Source of the DNA: an uncultured Clostridia bacterium
Lineage (GTDB): Bacteria > Bacillota > Clostridia > Oscillospirales > Ruminococcaceae
Direction of reading: 5' to 3'
NCBI GenBank assembly: GCA_947381875.1
Contig: CANCXY010000093.1
Location: 1 to 11,699 of the forward strand
Length of the DNA: 11,699 nt
The stretch's first letter is position 1, and the number at the start of each line of letters is the position of its first letter. The position numbers and the translations under genes were made by a program. Of this stretch, positions 5,336 through 11,699 are shown piece after piece. The notes below the pieces were generated by a model. The model was not told the DNA's origin. It ran no database searches and saw nothing but the letters and a program-made list of their open reading frames with translations.

Positions 5336-7366
5336 CTATCTTCCGCGCGGTACATAGCTGAACCGGGCAGCCATATAATAGACGCCGTACAGCACCGCAA
5401 AGAGCGTCCCCGCAATGCTCAAGGACTGCGCCGCCAGTGCCGCGTCCGGGACGACCGGCAGCGGAAAGAAGCCGCGCAGTATCCGCTTTGTGCCGAACAA
5501 TACAAAACAGGCGCTCAGCACCAGCGCCGGGAACAACGGCAGCAGAAAGATCCGGGAGAGCTGACGGCTGTTCATGCGGGCGATTAGACGCTCCCGCATG
5601 CCGAGCTGACGCAGGATGCCGTTCTGCCGCTGCCTGCTCTGCCCGTCGCCCAGTACCTGCGTCGTCAGGATGGCGGCCCCCATGACCTCTAAAATCAGCG
5701 CAAGGTAAAACAGGCAGATCAGCATGGCATATAAATAGCGGTATTCGCCCTTATCCGCCCACTTGCCGGAAAGGTAGTCCCTGCCCTCGTGCGTGAAATG
5801 CGTAGGCGCGCCGCCGGGTGCGTTCTTCGCGCTGGAACGGTCCAGCGGCATGAGGCCATCACAGGCTGACAAGATGCTTTCCAGACCATCCGGGCTTACC
5901 GGGTTTTCCGTTACAGCTGCATATACACTGTACACCATTTCCATTTTCTGAACCGCCCTGTCCGGCACAATAAGGATATACCCTTCCCCGTTGCCGTATC
6001 CGTTGAGTTGACTGAACGGTTCCGAAAATACGCCGTCCCGCCCTGCAAAGACGTATCCGGCACAGGTCAGGCCCTCCCGCCGCTCTATATATGTTTTGAC
6101 ACTGTCTGCCAGTGGCGGGACGCAATGGACATAACAGCGCGCGGGGTCGAGCGGCAGCGGGGCATAGCCCAACAGCTCCCGCAGACGGATATAGTCGCTC
6201 TGCCCCATACAGGTATCATATTGAAACTCCGCGCGGGCGCGGGGCACAGTGCGGCCCGACGACGCCACCGCCTGATTGTACAGGGTACGAAACGTTGTCG
6301 CTTTGTTTGTATAAATCCCATACGCATAGCCGCGTGCGGAAAATGCCTGTTCGATAAACGCGGCACTGCGGGTAAAATCCCCCATTCCCCCTGGGTGCAG
6401 GATCATAATATCAAATGCACCCGCCTGTATATCCTGTCTCATCATCAGGCCGATGGCTGTCCCCATGCCGCTGCACAGGAGCGACAACATAAACAAAATA
6501 GAAAGCGTCCCCATGACCGTACTCATAGAATACAGCTTAGCGGTAAACATGCGGAACGGCACCAGCCTGTATTTTGTATATTTCCATTCGCTGCGATTCC
6601 CCCACCGCGCGGTAAGGAACGCAGGCACGCTGAGAAAAAAGCCTCCCAGAAAGGCAAGCAGCAAAATGATCCCCAACAGGACATCATACCCTTTGCCGAG
6701 CGGCTGTAGAACCATCAGCAGCATGCCCGCACACCCCGCCAGGATAGAAACCCAAAAGGCCAGCAGCGCCGACGGTTTACCGGGTACTGGGGGCTTTTCA
6801 TTCTGCCTGTCATAATACATTAGCTCCCGAAGCTGTACCCGACGGACACGTTTCCCGTTTTTTCGCACCGCGCGCCAAAAGACAATTAGGAAATAAAGGA
6901 ATGTCAGCGCCGCCGCAGGCGGGGAAAAACCGAAATGCAGCATATACGACATTCCAAAAAGGCTAAGCAGGACCGCCTCCAATATCTGCGAAAGCAGCAT
7001 ACCGAACGCAAGCCCCGGCACAAAGGCAAGCAGGCCGATCAGGCTGTTTTCCATCCATATCAGCGCCGCAATCTTTTTGTTGGAAATGCCGGAGAGCATA
7101 TATATGCTGAATTCCCGGCTGCGCTTTCTGAGCATATAATGAATCATATAGCTGACGAGCCAGCCCATGATCAGGACGATCAGCAGAGAAGCCATGATAA
7201 TCAAATACGGGAGCATCTCCATATCGGGAAGCGCCCGCACGATCTCGGAAAAAAGCAGGGCGTTGAACGCATACATGGCCGCCACGGAAAAAATCAGCGT
7301 GATAAAAAACAGCGTGTATTCGTTCCACTGCCGCTTTGCATTGCGAAATGATAACTTTTTCAACAC
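5336..7366 (-). CDS. Bce-type ABC transporter permease (FtsX-like, peptide antibiotic resistance)
   Basis: This is the membrane subunit of a BceAB-type transporter, which frees lipid-linked targets from peptide antibiotics and acts as the sensor for its partner kinase. It has 676 residues, close to the roughly 650 of the family. Ten membrane segments can be placed at about 18-40, 53-78, 105-128, 148-166, 203-222, 230-253, 283-310, 548-575, 605-628 and 645-668. A large extracellular domain lies between the seventh and eighth (about 312-545), as is diagnostic for BceB. The cytosolic RKRSREFSIYMLSGI stretch after segment 2 is the FtsX coupling region. The start is GTG at 7366, overlapping the ATPase stop by 7 nt and preceded by GGGAGGTGA, so translation is coupled. 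It ends in TAG. The substrate peptide cannot be told from sequence. Confidence 0.92.
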   Translation of the reverse strand: MLKKLSFRNAKRQWNEYTLFFITLIFSVAAMYAFNALLFSEIVRALPDMEMLPYLIIMASLLIVLIMGWLVSYMIHYMLRKRSREFSIYMLSGISNKKIAALIWMENSLIGLLAFVPGLAFGMLLSQILEAVLLSLFGMSYMLHFGFSPPAAALTFLYFLIVFWRAVRKNGKRVRRVQLRELMYYDRQNEKPPVPGKPSALLAFWVSILAGCAGMLLMVLQPLGKGYDVLLGIILLLAFLGGFFLSVPAFLTARWGNRSEWKYTKYRLVPFRMFTAKLYSMSTVMGTLSILFMLSLLCSGMGTAIGLMMRQDIQAGAFDIMILHPGGMGDFTRSAAFIEQAFSARGYAYGIYTNKATTFRTLYNQAVASSGRTVPRARAEFQYDTCMGQSDYIRLRELLGYAPLPLDPARCYVHCVPPLADSVKTYIERREGLTCAGYVFAGRDGVFSEPFSQLNGYGNGEGYILIVPDRAVQKMEMVYSVYAAVTENPVSPDGLESILSACDGLMPLDRSSAKNAPGGAPTHFTHEGRDYLSGKWADKGEYRYLYAMLICLFYLALILEVMGAAILTTQVLGDGQSRQRQNGILRQLGMRERLIARMNSRQLSRIFLLPLFPALVLSACFVLFGTKRILRGFFPLPVVPDAALAAQSLSIAGTLFAVLYGVYYMAARFSYVPRGR

Positions 7367-8127
7367 GGCCTGTCACCTCCCAGCAGGGAAAGGACATCTA
7401 AAATTTCATGATAAAATACACCACGCACTTTTTCGCCTTTGCGTATCTCGTTGAAAATACGGCCATCCTTCAAAAACAGGATGCGCTTTGCGTAACTGGC
7501 GCTGAATGCGTCGTGCGTTACCATCAGAATTGTCGCGCCCATTTCCTTATTGAATCCGGCCATTACCTCCAATAGCACACGGGCGGCGTGGGAATCCAAC
7601 GCGCCTGTCGGTTCGTCGGCCAAAATCAGCCGGGGGCGGCAGACGACCGCCCGTGCGAACGCGCACCGCTGCTTCTGCCCGCCCGATATCTGCGTAGGGA
7701 ATTTGTGCAAGACATCGCCGATATAGAGCTTCTCCGCGATCTCGCGCACCCGCCGCACGGTCTTATCCGGCTGCGTCCCGCATAGTGTTAAGGGCAGCGC
7801 AATATTTTCTTCCAGGGTCAGGGTATCCAGCAAGTTGAAATCCTGAAACACAAAACCGAGGCTGTCCCGGCGGAAATCCGCGATTTTATCCTCTGGGATA
7901 GCGGCCATATCTTTCCCGTCCAGCAGGATATAGCCCGCGCTTACGGTGTCGATGGTGGAAACACAGTTCAGCAGCGTCGTCTTGCCAGAGCCGGAAGGCC
8001 CCATGATGCTGATAAACTCCCCCGCCTCTACCGTAAAGCTGACCTGATCGAGCGCTTTCGTTACCGCGCTTGGGTCGCCATAATATTTTTCGATATCCTC
8101 CACCCGGAGCAGCGGCTGTTCTTGCAT
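7360..8127 (-). CDS. Bce-type ABC transporter ATP-binding protein
   Basis: This is the cytosolic ATPase that powers the permease encoded directly downstream. It has 255 residues of the MacB/BceA class. All motifs are intact: Walker A GPSGSGKT (43-50), Q-loop Q95, signature ISGGQKQR (147-154), Walker B LILADEP (167-173) with catalytic E172, D-loop LD (177-178) and switch H205. The roughly 30-residue tail after the core, rich in basic residues, is usual for BceA proteins. ATG 8127 is preceded by AAAGGGGGC at 7-nt spacing. The gene overlaps the permease gene by 7 nt. A 170-nt gap separates it from the kinase gene and holds a candidate regulator box and leader hairpin, so the transporter pair probably has its own inducible promoter. 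Confidence 0.94.
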   Translation of the reverse strand: MQEQPLLRVEDIEKYYGDPSAVTKALDQVSFTVEAGEFISIMGPSGSGKTTLLNCVSTIDTVSAGYILLDGKDMAAIPEDKIADFRRDSLGFVFQDFNLLDTLTLEENIALPLTLCGTQPDKTVRRVREIAEKLYIGDVLHKFPTQISGGQKQRCAFARAVVCRPRLILADEPTGALDSHAARVLLEVMAGFNKEMGATILMVTHDAFSASYAKRILFLKDGRIFNEIRKGEKVRGVFYHEILDVLSLLGGDRPC

Positions 8128-8146
8128 TGTTCATGCCCCCTTTTGC

Positions 8147-8160
8147 ATCAAAATTTTGAT
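8147..8160. promoter_or_regulatory. Perfect 14-bp palindrome ATCAAAATTTTGAT in the ATPase leader
   Basis: This 7+7 perfect palindrome lies just before the ATPase ribosome binding site and overlaps the foot of the hairpin at 8159-8189. It may be an operator or part of the leader fold. A chance AT-rich palindrome cannot be excluded. Confidence 0.3.
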
Positions 8161-8189
8161 ATTTCCCCACCCTCCGGACGGGGAAATAT
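8159..8189 (-). promoter_or_regulatory. Leader hairpin upstream of the Bce ATPase gene
   Basis: ATATTTCCCC and GGGGAAATAT form a perfect 10-bp stem. In minus-strand RNA it extends by two G-U and two G-C pairs to 14 bp with a GGA loop; in plus-strand RNA two of these become A-C mismatches, so it suits minus-strand transcription. It starts about 30 nt before the ATG. No T-run follows, so it is a leader element rather than a simple terminator. Confidence 0.55.
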
Positions 8190-8224
8190 AGAAAGCATTG
8201 CTCGTTTTTAAGTAGTTTCACTAT

Positions 8225-8233
8225 ATTGTAACA
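8225..8233 (-). promoter_or_regulatory. Candidate activated promoter of the Bce transporter genes
   Basis: The minus strand reads TGT-TACAAT, an extended -10, with no good -35, as expected of an activator-dependent promoter. It puts the regulator box centre about 63 nt upstream of the start site. An alternative is TATACA (8250-8255) with GTCACA (8273-8278) at 17 nt, which would overlap the box. Confidence 0.4.
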
Positions 8234-8274
8234 GCCAATGACGCTTTGTTGTATAAAGATAGAAGGATATTATG

Positions 8275-8288
8275 TGACAGATTTGTAA
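8275..8288. promoter_or_regulatory. Candidate BceR-type regulator box upstream of the ATPase gene
   Basis: The plus strand reads TGACA-GATT-TGTAA. This fits the inverted-repeat motif TNACA-N4-TGTAA that I recall for BceR-like response regulators. It lies between the kinase gene and the transporter genes, where such boxes are expected. The motif is quoted from memory. Confidence 0.55.
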
Positions 8289-8297
8289 GATTTCCCG

Positions 8298-9308
8298 CTA
8301 TACCCGCCAAAACCCGCTTTTGGGAAAATGCAGAAGGACTTCTGTATATACACCCGCCTCTGACTGGATCTCAATGCCTATCCCCAGCCTGCCGCATAAC
8401 TGCGCGCAGAGGTACAGCCCTATCCCGGTCGCGTTTTTCCCGGCCCGGCCATTGCTCCCGACAAAGCCTTTTTCAAACACACGCGGTAGCTCACTTTCTT
8501 TTATCCCCATTCCGTTATCCCGGATGGAAAGCGTTACGCCCGCCCCCTGCTCCCGCGATTCCATATCAATTATCAGCGGCCTGCCGCCCTGATACTTTAC
8601 GCTGTTCAAAAGGATCTGGTTCAGGATGAACTGCACCCATTTCGGGTCAGTGCAGACAGTGCCGGAAACCGCCTCGGTATGGACGCAAACGCCGTTTTGT
8701 ATCAGGCACCGCTTATTCTGTGCCAATGCCTCGCAAACGCAGGTATATAGGGAAATTTCCGCAATCATGTAATCTTTCTCCACGCTTCCCAGACGCGCAT
8801 AGAACAGCACCCGTTCTACACTCCGCGCCATCTGTTCCGTCTGCGTGCGGATTTCCCTCGTGACATCGGTTTTATGGTTCTCGCAGAGCAGCTCAATGCC
8901 TGTCAGCGGCGCTTTGATCTCATGTACCCACTGCTCTATAAACTCGCGGTATTCCCTGCCGCGCCGTTCGCAGGCGGACACCTCCTCTGTCATCGCTTTA
9001 AGCGCGGTTTTCATCAGCGCAAAATATACCCGCTCCCGCTCTGTGGCTGGGGCCTGCACGATCTCCGCAAACAGATACTTCCTGTCCAGGGCCTCCATTG
9101 CCTTTTGCATATAGGAAACGCGCCTGCGCAGACATATAAAATCCCAGAAAAACACGCCGCCTGCCAGGCATAGGAAACAAACCCACAAAAGCGCGATTTC
9201 CCCACTTTCCAGCCCAAAGAGCCACAAAAGCCCCGAAAAAAACAGCCCGCCCGAAAAACAAATCAGCAGCGCCGCCTTCCGGTCGTTCAGGTATCCGGTG
9301 AAGCGCAT
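8298..9308 (-). CDS. Bce-type intramembrane-sensing histidine kinase
   Basis: This membrane kinase phosphorylates the response regulator encoded just upstream in response to the BceAB-type transporter. It has 336 residues. Two membrane segments (about 12-31 and 38-58) are joined by a loop of only about 6 residues (GLESGE), so it has almost no extracellular sensor, the hallmark of BceS kinases. The H-box FIEQWVHEIKAPL carries H129; the catalytic domain shows the N-box with N235, G1 DNGMG (264-268), F-box F278/F282 and G2 TGIGL (294-298). ATG 9308 lies inside the end of the regulator gene (22-nt overlap), so the two are translationally coupled. The gene ends in TAG with no terminator behind it, so read-through into the transporter genes is likely. 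Confidence 0.94.
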   Translation of the reverse strand: MRFTGYLNDRKAALLICFSGGLFFSGLLWLFGLESGEIALLWVCFLCLAGGVFFWDFICLRRRVSYMQKAMEALDRKYLFAEIVQAPATERERVYFALMKTALKAMTEEVSACERRGREYREFIEQWVHEIKAPLTGIELLCENHKTDVTREIRTQTEQMARSVERVLFYARLGSVEKDYMIAEISLYTCVCEALAQNKRCLIQNGVCVHTEAVSGTVCTDPKWVQFILNQILLNSVKYQGGRPLIIDMESREQGAGVTLSIRDNGMGIKESELPRVFEKGFVGSNGRAGKNATGIGLYLCAQLCGRLGIGIEIQSEAGVYTEVLLHFPKSGFWRV

Positions 9309-9970
9309 AGCTTATACCCCATTCCCCGTTTTGTCTGTATCACGACGCCCCCGCCGAGCGCGCGCATTTTTTCCCGGATACGCGTGATATTGACACTGAG
9401 CGTGTTGTCGTCTATATGCACCGCGTTGTCCCAGAGGTATTCCACCAAATCCAGGCGTGGGACGATTTTCTCCGGGTGTTGGAACAAATCATATAAAATC
9501 TTTAATTCCGTTTTTGTCAGCTCCACTTTGCGCCCCTCCACGCACAGCGTACCCGCAGAGAGGCACAGCGCCACGCCGTGGTATGTCAGCATGTCCGGCG
9601 CAGGGGCGGGACGCCCCCGCTTTAACAGCGCGTTCACCCGCGCAAGCAGGATGGGGATATTGTAGGGCTTGGTGACAAAATCATCCCCGCCCAACGTCAG
9701 GGCCTGTAACTCGTCCATTGCCGTAGCGCGGCCTGTCAGGAATAAAATCGGCGTATCCGCCCACTGGCGGATGGACGCGCACAGGCTGTATCCGTTTTGC
9801 CCTGGCAGGTTGATGTCCAGCAAAATCAAGTCCGGCTCCTGCGCTTTGACCTGCGTCAGCGGGTTTTCAAAATCTGTCACACACGCCGCCGCAAACCCGG
9901 CGTTCGATAAAAGCGTCTTGAGTTCCTCGCGTATCAGCGCTTCATCCTCAATAATCAATATTTTTTGCAT
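9287..9970 (-). CDS. Bce-type response regulator, OmpR/PhoB family
   Basis: This cytosolic transcription activator is the target of the kinase gene it overlaps and the likely activator of the transporter genes downstream. It has 227 residues, typical for BceR. The receiver domain (1-115) has the acidic pair E8/D9, phospho-acceptor D52 (LLDINLPG), switch T79 and K101 (VTKPY). A winged-helix DNA-binding domain fills about 130-225 (TKTELKILYDLF, then RIREKM and GMGYKL). An open frame continues upstream to 10159, but ATG 9970 is preferred: AAGGAG lies 8 nt before it and it begins the conserved MQKILIIEDE. It stops in TGA inside the start of the kinase gene. Its promoter is divergent from that of pepC. 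Confidence 0.95.
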   Translation of the reverse strand: MQKILIIEDEALIREELKTLLSNAGFAAACVTDFENPLTQVKAQEPDLILLDINLPGQNGYSLCASIRQWADTPILFLTGRATAMDELQALTLGGDDFVTKPYNIPILLARVNALLKRGRPAPAPDMLTYHGVALCLSAGTLCVEGRKVELTKTELKILYDLFQHPEKIVPRLDLVEYLWDNAVHIDDNTLSVNITRIREKMRALGGGVVIQTKRGMGYKLCASPDT

Positions 9971-9978
9971 CCTGTTTT

Positions 9979-9984
9979 CTCCTT
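9979..9984 (-). promoter_or_regulatory. Ribosome binding site of the response regulator (decides start)
   Basis: AAGGAG on the minus strand, 8 nt before ATG 9970, selects this start over upstream in-frame ATG codons that lack such a site. Confidence 0.8.
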
Positions 9985-10017
9985 CGCGCCAGGAAAAATT
10001 TGGAATTGCCCAAGCTG

Positions 10018-10078
10018 CAAAGGTATTTTCCGTGCATTTTTCCGCCCATATGGCGGGGAAATGCACAAAAAGCCTTTG
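10018..10078 (-). promoter_or_regulatory. Long imperfect hairpin in the response regulator leader
   Basis: The core 10032-10066 pairs GTGCATTT with AAATGCAC and CCGCC with GGCGG around a 5-nt loop. Outer arms CAAAGG (10018-10023) and CCTTTG (10073-10078) extend it to about 60 nt. It lies in the predicted 142-nt leader. The two central positions are T-G, which pair only in plus-strand RNA, so from the minus strand it has a small internal bulge. No T-run follows. Confidence 0.45.
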
Positions 10079-10118
10079 TTTGGACTGCTCCCGGAAAATC
10101 CCCATCCCCTGCGCTCCT

Positions 10119-10147
10119 ATTATACACAAGGGAAAAGTTTTTCTCAA
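10119..10147 (-). promoter_or_regulatory. Sigma-A promoter of the Bce regulator-kinase genes
   Basis: On the minus strand TTGAGA (10142-10147, 5 of 6) and TATAAT (10119-10124, perfect) are 17 nt apart. Transcription should start near 10112, leaving a leader of about 140 nt. Confidence 0.8.
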
Positions 10148-10153
10148 TACGGA

Positions 10154-10181
10154 TTGCATTTATCTTTTTCTGTGGTACAAT
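10154..10181 (+). promoter_or_regulatory. Extended -10 promoter of pepC
   Basis: TGG-TACAAT (10173-10181) is an extended -10, with a weak TTGCAT 16 nt upstream at 10154-10159. Its -35 lies only 6 nt from the -35 of the divergent Bce regulator promoter. The leader to ATG 10280 would be about 90 nt. Confidence 0.55.
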
Positions 10182-10190
10182 AGCATTGTA
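10176..10190. promoter_or_regulatory. Dyad TACAAT-AGC-ATTGTA over the pepC -10
   Basis: A perfect 6+3+6 inverted repeat covers the -10 and the predicted start of pepC. This position would suit a repressor. The spacing differs from the Bce-type box, so it is not simply another copy of that. Confidence 0.4.
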
Positions 10191-10199
10191 GAAAAAAGG

Positions 10200-10217
10200 G
10201 ATTTTCGGGGGAAAATC
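10200..10217 (-). terminator. Weak terminator-like hairpin on the minus strand
   Basis: GATTTTC and GAAAATC form a 7-bp stem. On the minus strand it is followed by CCTTTTTTC, which looks like a weak rho-independent terminator. There is no minus-strand gene to its right in the window; it could stop antisense transcripts from pepC before they reach the Bce regulator promoter. On the plus strand it is a leader hairpin of pepC. Confidence 0.3.
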
Positions 10218-10279
10218 GCTGCTTTACACACTGTCCCCCTGTTTCCCTGACAAACTATACATAAGGAGTGGATGTTATC

Positions 10280-11623
10280 ATGGGTTCCAATCCCACCATC
10301 ACCTGCGAGGCGCTGGATGGCTTTGAAGCCGCCTTTGATGCCGACCGCGCCAATCTTATTGCCCTGCGCGCTGTCACAAACAACGGCGTACATAAAAGCG
10401 CCCGGCGGGCTGACATCGTGCAGAAGGACGTGCATGAGTTTTCCATCAGCCTGAAGCAGGGCGACATCACCAACCAGAAGCAAAGCGGCCGGTGCTGGAT
10501 GTTCGCGGGGCTGAATGTGTTGCGGTTCCATGTGATTCAGGAACGCAAGCTGAAAAATTTTGAGCTTTCACAGGCGTACCTGTTCTTCTATGACAAACTG
10601 GAAAAAGCCAACTATTTCCTGGAAAACGTTCTTGAAACGCTGGATGAACCGCTGAATAGCCGTCTGGTATCCTTCCTGCTGTCGGCCCCTCTCAACGACG
10701 GCGGTCAGTGGGATATGCTGCGCAGTCTCATTCAAAAATACGGCGTTGTGCCCCAAAGCGCATATCCCGAAACGACGCTCTCCTCCGCCAGTTATGAAAT
10801 GAATGTTTATCTGACGGAAAAGCTCCGGGAAGACGCGTGTATCCTGCGCCGCAAGCACGCGGACAAGGCGGGCATGGAGGAACTGCGCACGGCCAAAAAA
10901 GCCATGATGATGGAGATTTACCGCATTCTGTGCATCTGCCTTGGCAAGCCGCCCAAAACGTTTGATTTTGAATACCGCGATAAAGACGACAAATTCTTCC
11001 GCGACTGCGGCCTTACACCTAAGAGCTTCTATGACAAATATATCGGTATGGATTTGAGCGATTATATCAGCCTCATCAACGCCCCCACCGAGGATAAGCC
11101 GTTCTATCACAGCTACACCGTCAAATATCTGGGGAACGTACAGGAAGGGCAGCGCGTCCGCTATGTCAACCTGCCCATAGAGGAATTGAAAGCGGCGGCA
11201 CTGGCACAGCTGCAAAGCGGCGAACCGGTGTGGTTCGGCAGCGATGTCGGCAAGCGCTCCGATAAAGAGACAGGGATTTTGGACGCGGATCTGTTCGATT
11301 TCGACACACTCTTTCACACGCATTTCGGCATGACGAAAGCCGAACGCCTCGCCTACGGCGATAGCCTGATGACGCACGCGATGACTTTCCAGGGTGTCAA
11401 TGTGGACGAAGCGGGCCATCCCGACCGCTGGCGCGTGGAAAACAGTTGGGGCAAGGAACCGGGCAAGGACGGCTACTATGTGCTTTCCGACAGTTGGTTC
11501 GACAATTTTGTCTACCAAGTGGTTGTGCATAAAAAATTCCTGACGGAAAAGCAGTTGGCGGCGTTTGAGAAACTGCCTATCGAACTGGAGCCGTGGGATC
11601 CGATGGGGTCACTGGCGCGATAA
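10280..11623 (+). CDS. pepC: Aminopeptidase C (C1B cysteine peptidase, bleomycin hydrolase family)
   Basis: This cytosolic cysteine aminopeptidase removes N-terminal residues from small peptides, completing peptide breakdown; the family works as a hexameric self-compartmentalised barrel. It has 447 residues, the usual length. The papain-like catalytic set is intact: oxyanion Q66, nucleophile C72 in QSGRCWMFA, H366 (THAMTF) and N388 (VENSWG). The C-terminal arm that reaches into the active site in this family is present and ends PMGSLAR. AAGGAG lies 11 nt before ATG 10280; an in-frame GTG at 10268 is less likely because it overlaps that site. No signal peptide is seen. It is transcribed away from the Bce module and I see no terminator in the remaining 76 nt. 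Confidence 0.96.
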   Translation: MGSNPTITCEALDGFEAAFDADRANLIALRAVTNNGVHKSARRADIVQKDVHEFSISLKQGDITNQKQSGRCWMFAGLNVLRFHVIQERKLKNFELSQAYLFFYDKLEKANYFLENVLETLDEPLNSRLVSFLLSAPLNDGGQWDMLRSLIQKYGVVPQSAYPETTLSSASYEMNVYLTEKLREDACILRRKHADKAGMEELRTAKKAMMMEIYRILCICLGKPPKTFDFEYRDKDDKFFRDCGLTPKSFYDKYIGMDLSDYISLINAPTEDKPFYHSYTVKYLGNVQEGQRVRYVNLPIEELKAAALAQLQSGEPVWFGSDVGKRSDKETGILDADLFDFDTLFHTHFGMTKAERLAYGDSLMTHAMTFQGVNVDEAGHPDRWRVENSWGKEPGKDGYYVLSDSWFDNFVYQVVVHKKFLTEKQLAAFEKLPIELEPWDPMGSLAR

Positions 11624-11699
11624 AAATTGAATTACTTTATATTCTGTTTGCGAGGGAACTGAACAAGTTGAAAAAGGTTAAGACCTGACCTCTGGACCT
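11624..11699. other. End of window behind pepC, no gene seen
   Basis: These 76 nt hold no coding start. Near the edge a small AGGT-TAAG-ACCT palindrome (11676-11687) and three GACCT copies suggest the beginning of a hairpin or repeat cut off by the window. Confidence 0.3.

Noticed and set aside
9971..10159. N-terminal extension of the response regulator to 10159
   Set aside because: The extension starts upstream of the predicted transcription start, lacks a ribosome binding site and is not part of the OmpR-family fold, which begins at 9970.
10200..10217. CodY box in front of pepC (ATTTTC and GAAAAT halves)
   Set aside because: The halves are 4 nt apart, whereas the CodY consensus has a single base between them, so it is better described as a hairpin.
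10568..11530. A 320-codon open frame on the minus strand opposite pepC
   Set aside because: It is antisense to intact pepC, with no ribosome binding site or recognisable domain.
1..11699. Mobile elements, CRISPR array, tRNA or rRNA
   Set aside because: No transposase or integrase gene, no regularly spaced direct repeats and no tRNA- or rRNA-like sequence were seen in reading the window.

Overview
The window looks like chromosomal DNA from a GC-rich Clostridia member (Oscillospiraceae/Ruminococcaceae-like Firmicutes). The grounds are strong AGGAGG-type ribosome binding sites, sigma-A promoters, a Bce-type peptide-resistance module, a clostridial-type phosphofructokinase (GGNGT/PKTIDND motifs), LplBC-type sugar permeases and a Firmicutes-style PepC. 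The genus is an inference; there is no rRNA or marker gene to fix it.

Layout. Positions 1-1780 (minus) hold the two permeases of a carbohydrate ABC importer; the second runs off the left edge. Positions 1787-2291 are a 505-nt divergent intergenic region: a GC-rich hairpin cluster next to the permease gene, then an AT-rich part with palindromes and a plus-strand promoter. Positions 2292-3815 (plus) hold two membrane-protein genes, a YesL/DUF624-like protein and a single-pass protein of unknown function. Positions 3823-5286 (minus) form the pfkA unit: a consensus promoter, a structured leader, the gene, three tandem hairpins and a terminator. Positions 5336-9970 (minus) are a complete Bce-type module in the order response regulator, histidine kinase, ABC ATPase, ABC permease. 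A candidate regulator box and a leader hairpin lie in front of the ATPase gene. Positions 10280-11623 (plus) encode aminopeptidase C, transcribed divergently from the Bce module.

How it works together. In Bce systems the large extracellular domain of the permease senses cell-wall-active peptide antibiotics. It signals through the kinase, which has almost no extracellular domain of its own, to the regulator, which activates the ABC transporter genes. The sequence supports this circuit: all four genes are intact and the box in front of the ATPase gene fits the motif remembered for BceR-like regulators. The permease pair imports an oligosaccharide or similar solute, and the YesL-like gene opposite it is a familiar neighbour of such importers. 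PfkA is glycolytic and PepC recycles peptides.

I see no clearly new multi-gene system, mobile element, CRISPR array, tRNA or rRNA. The most interesting material is regulatory: two similar leader hairpins in the Bce module, a tight back-to-back promoter pair between the Bce regulator and pepC with a dyad on the pepC -10, a pfkA leader with competing hairpins, and intergenic hairpin clusters that may be dispersed repeats.
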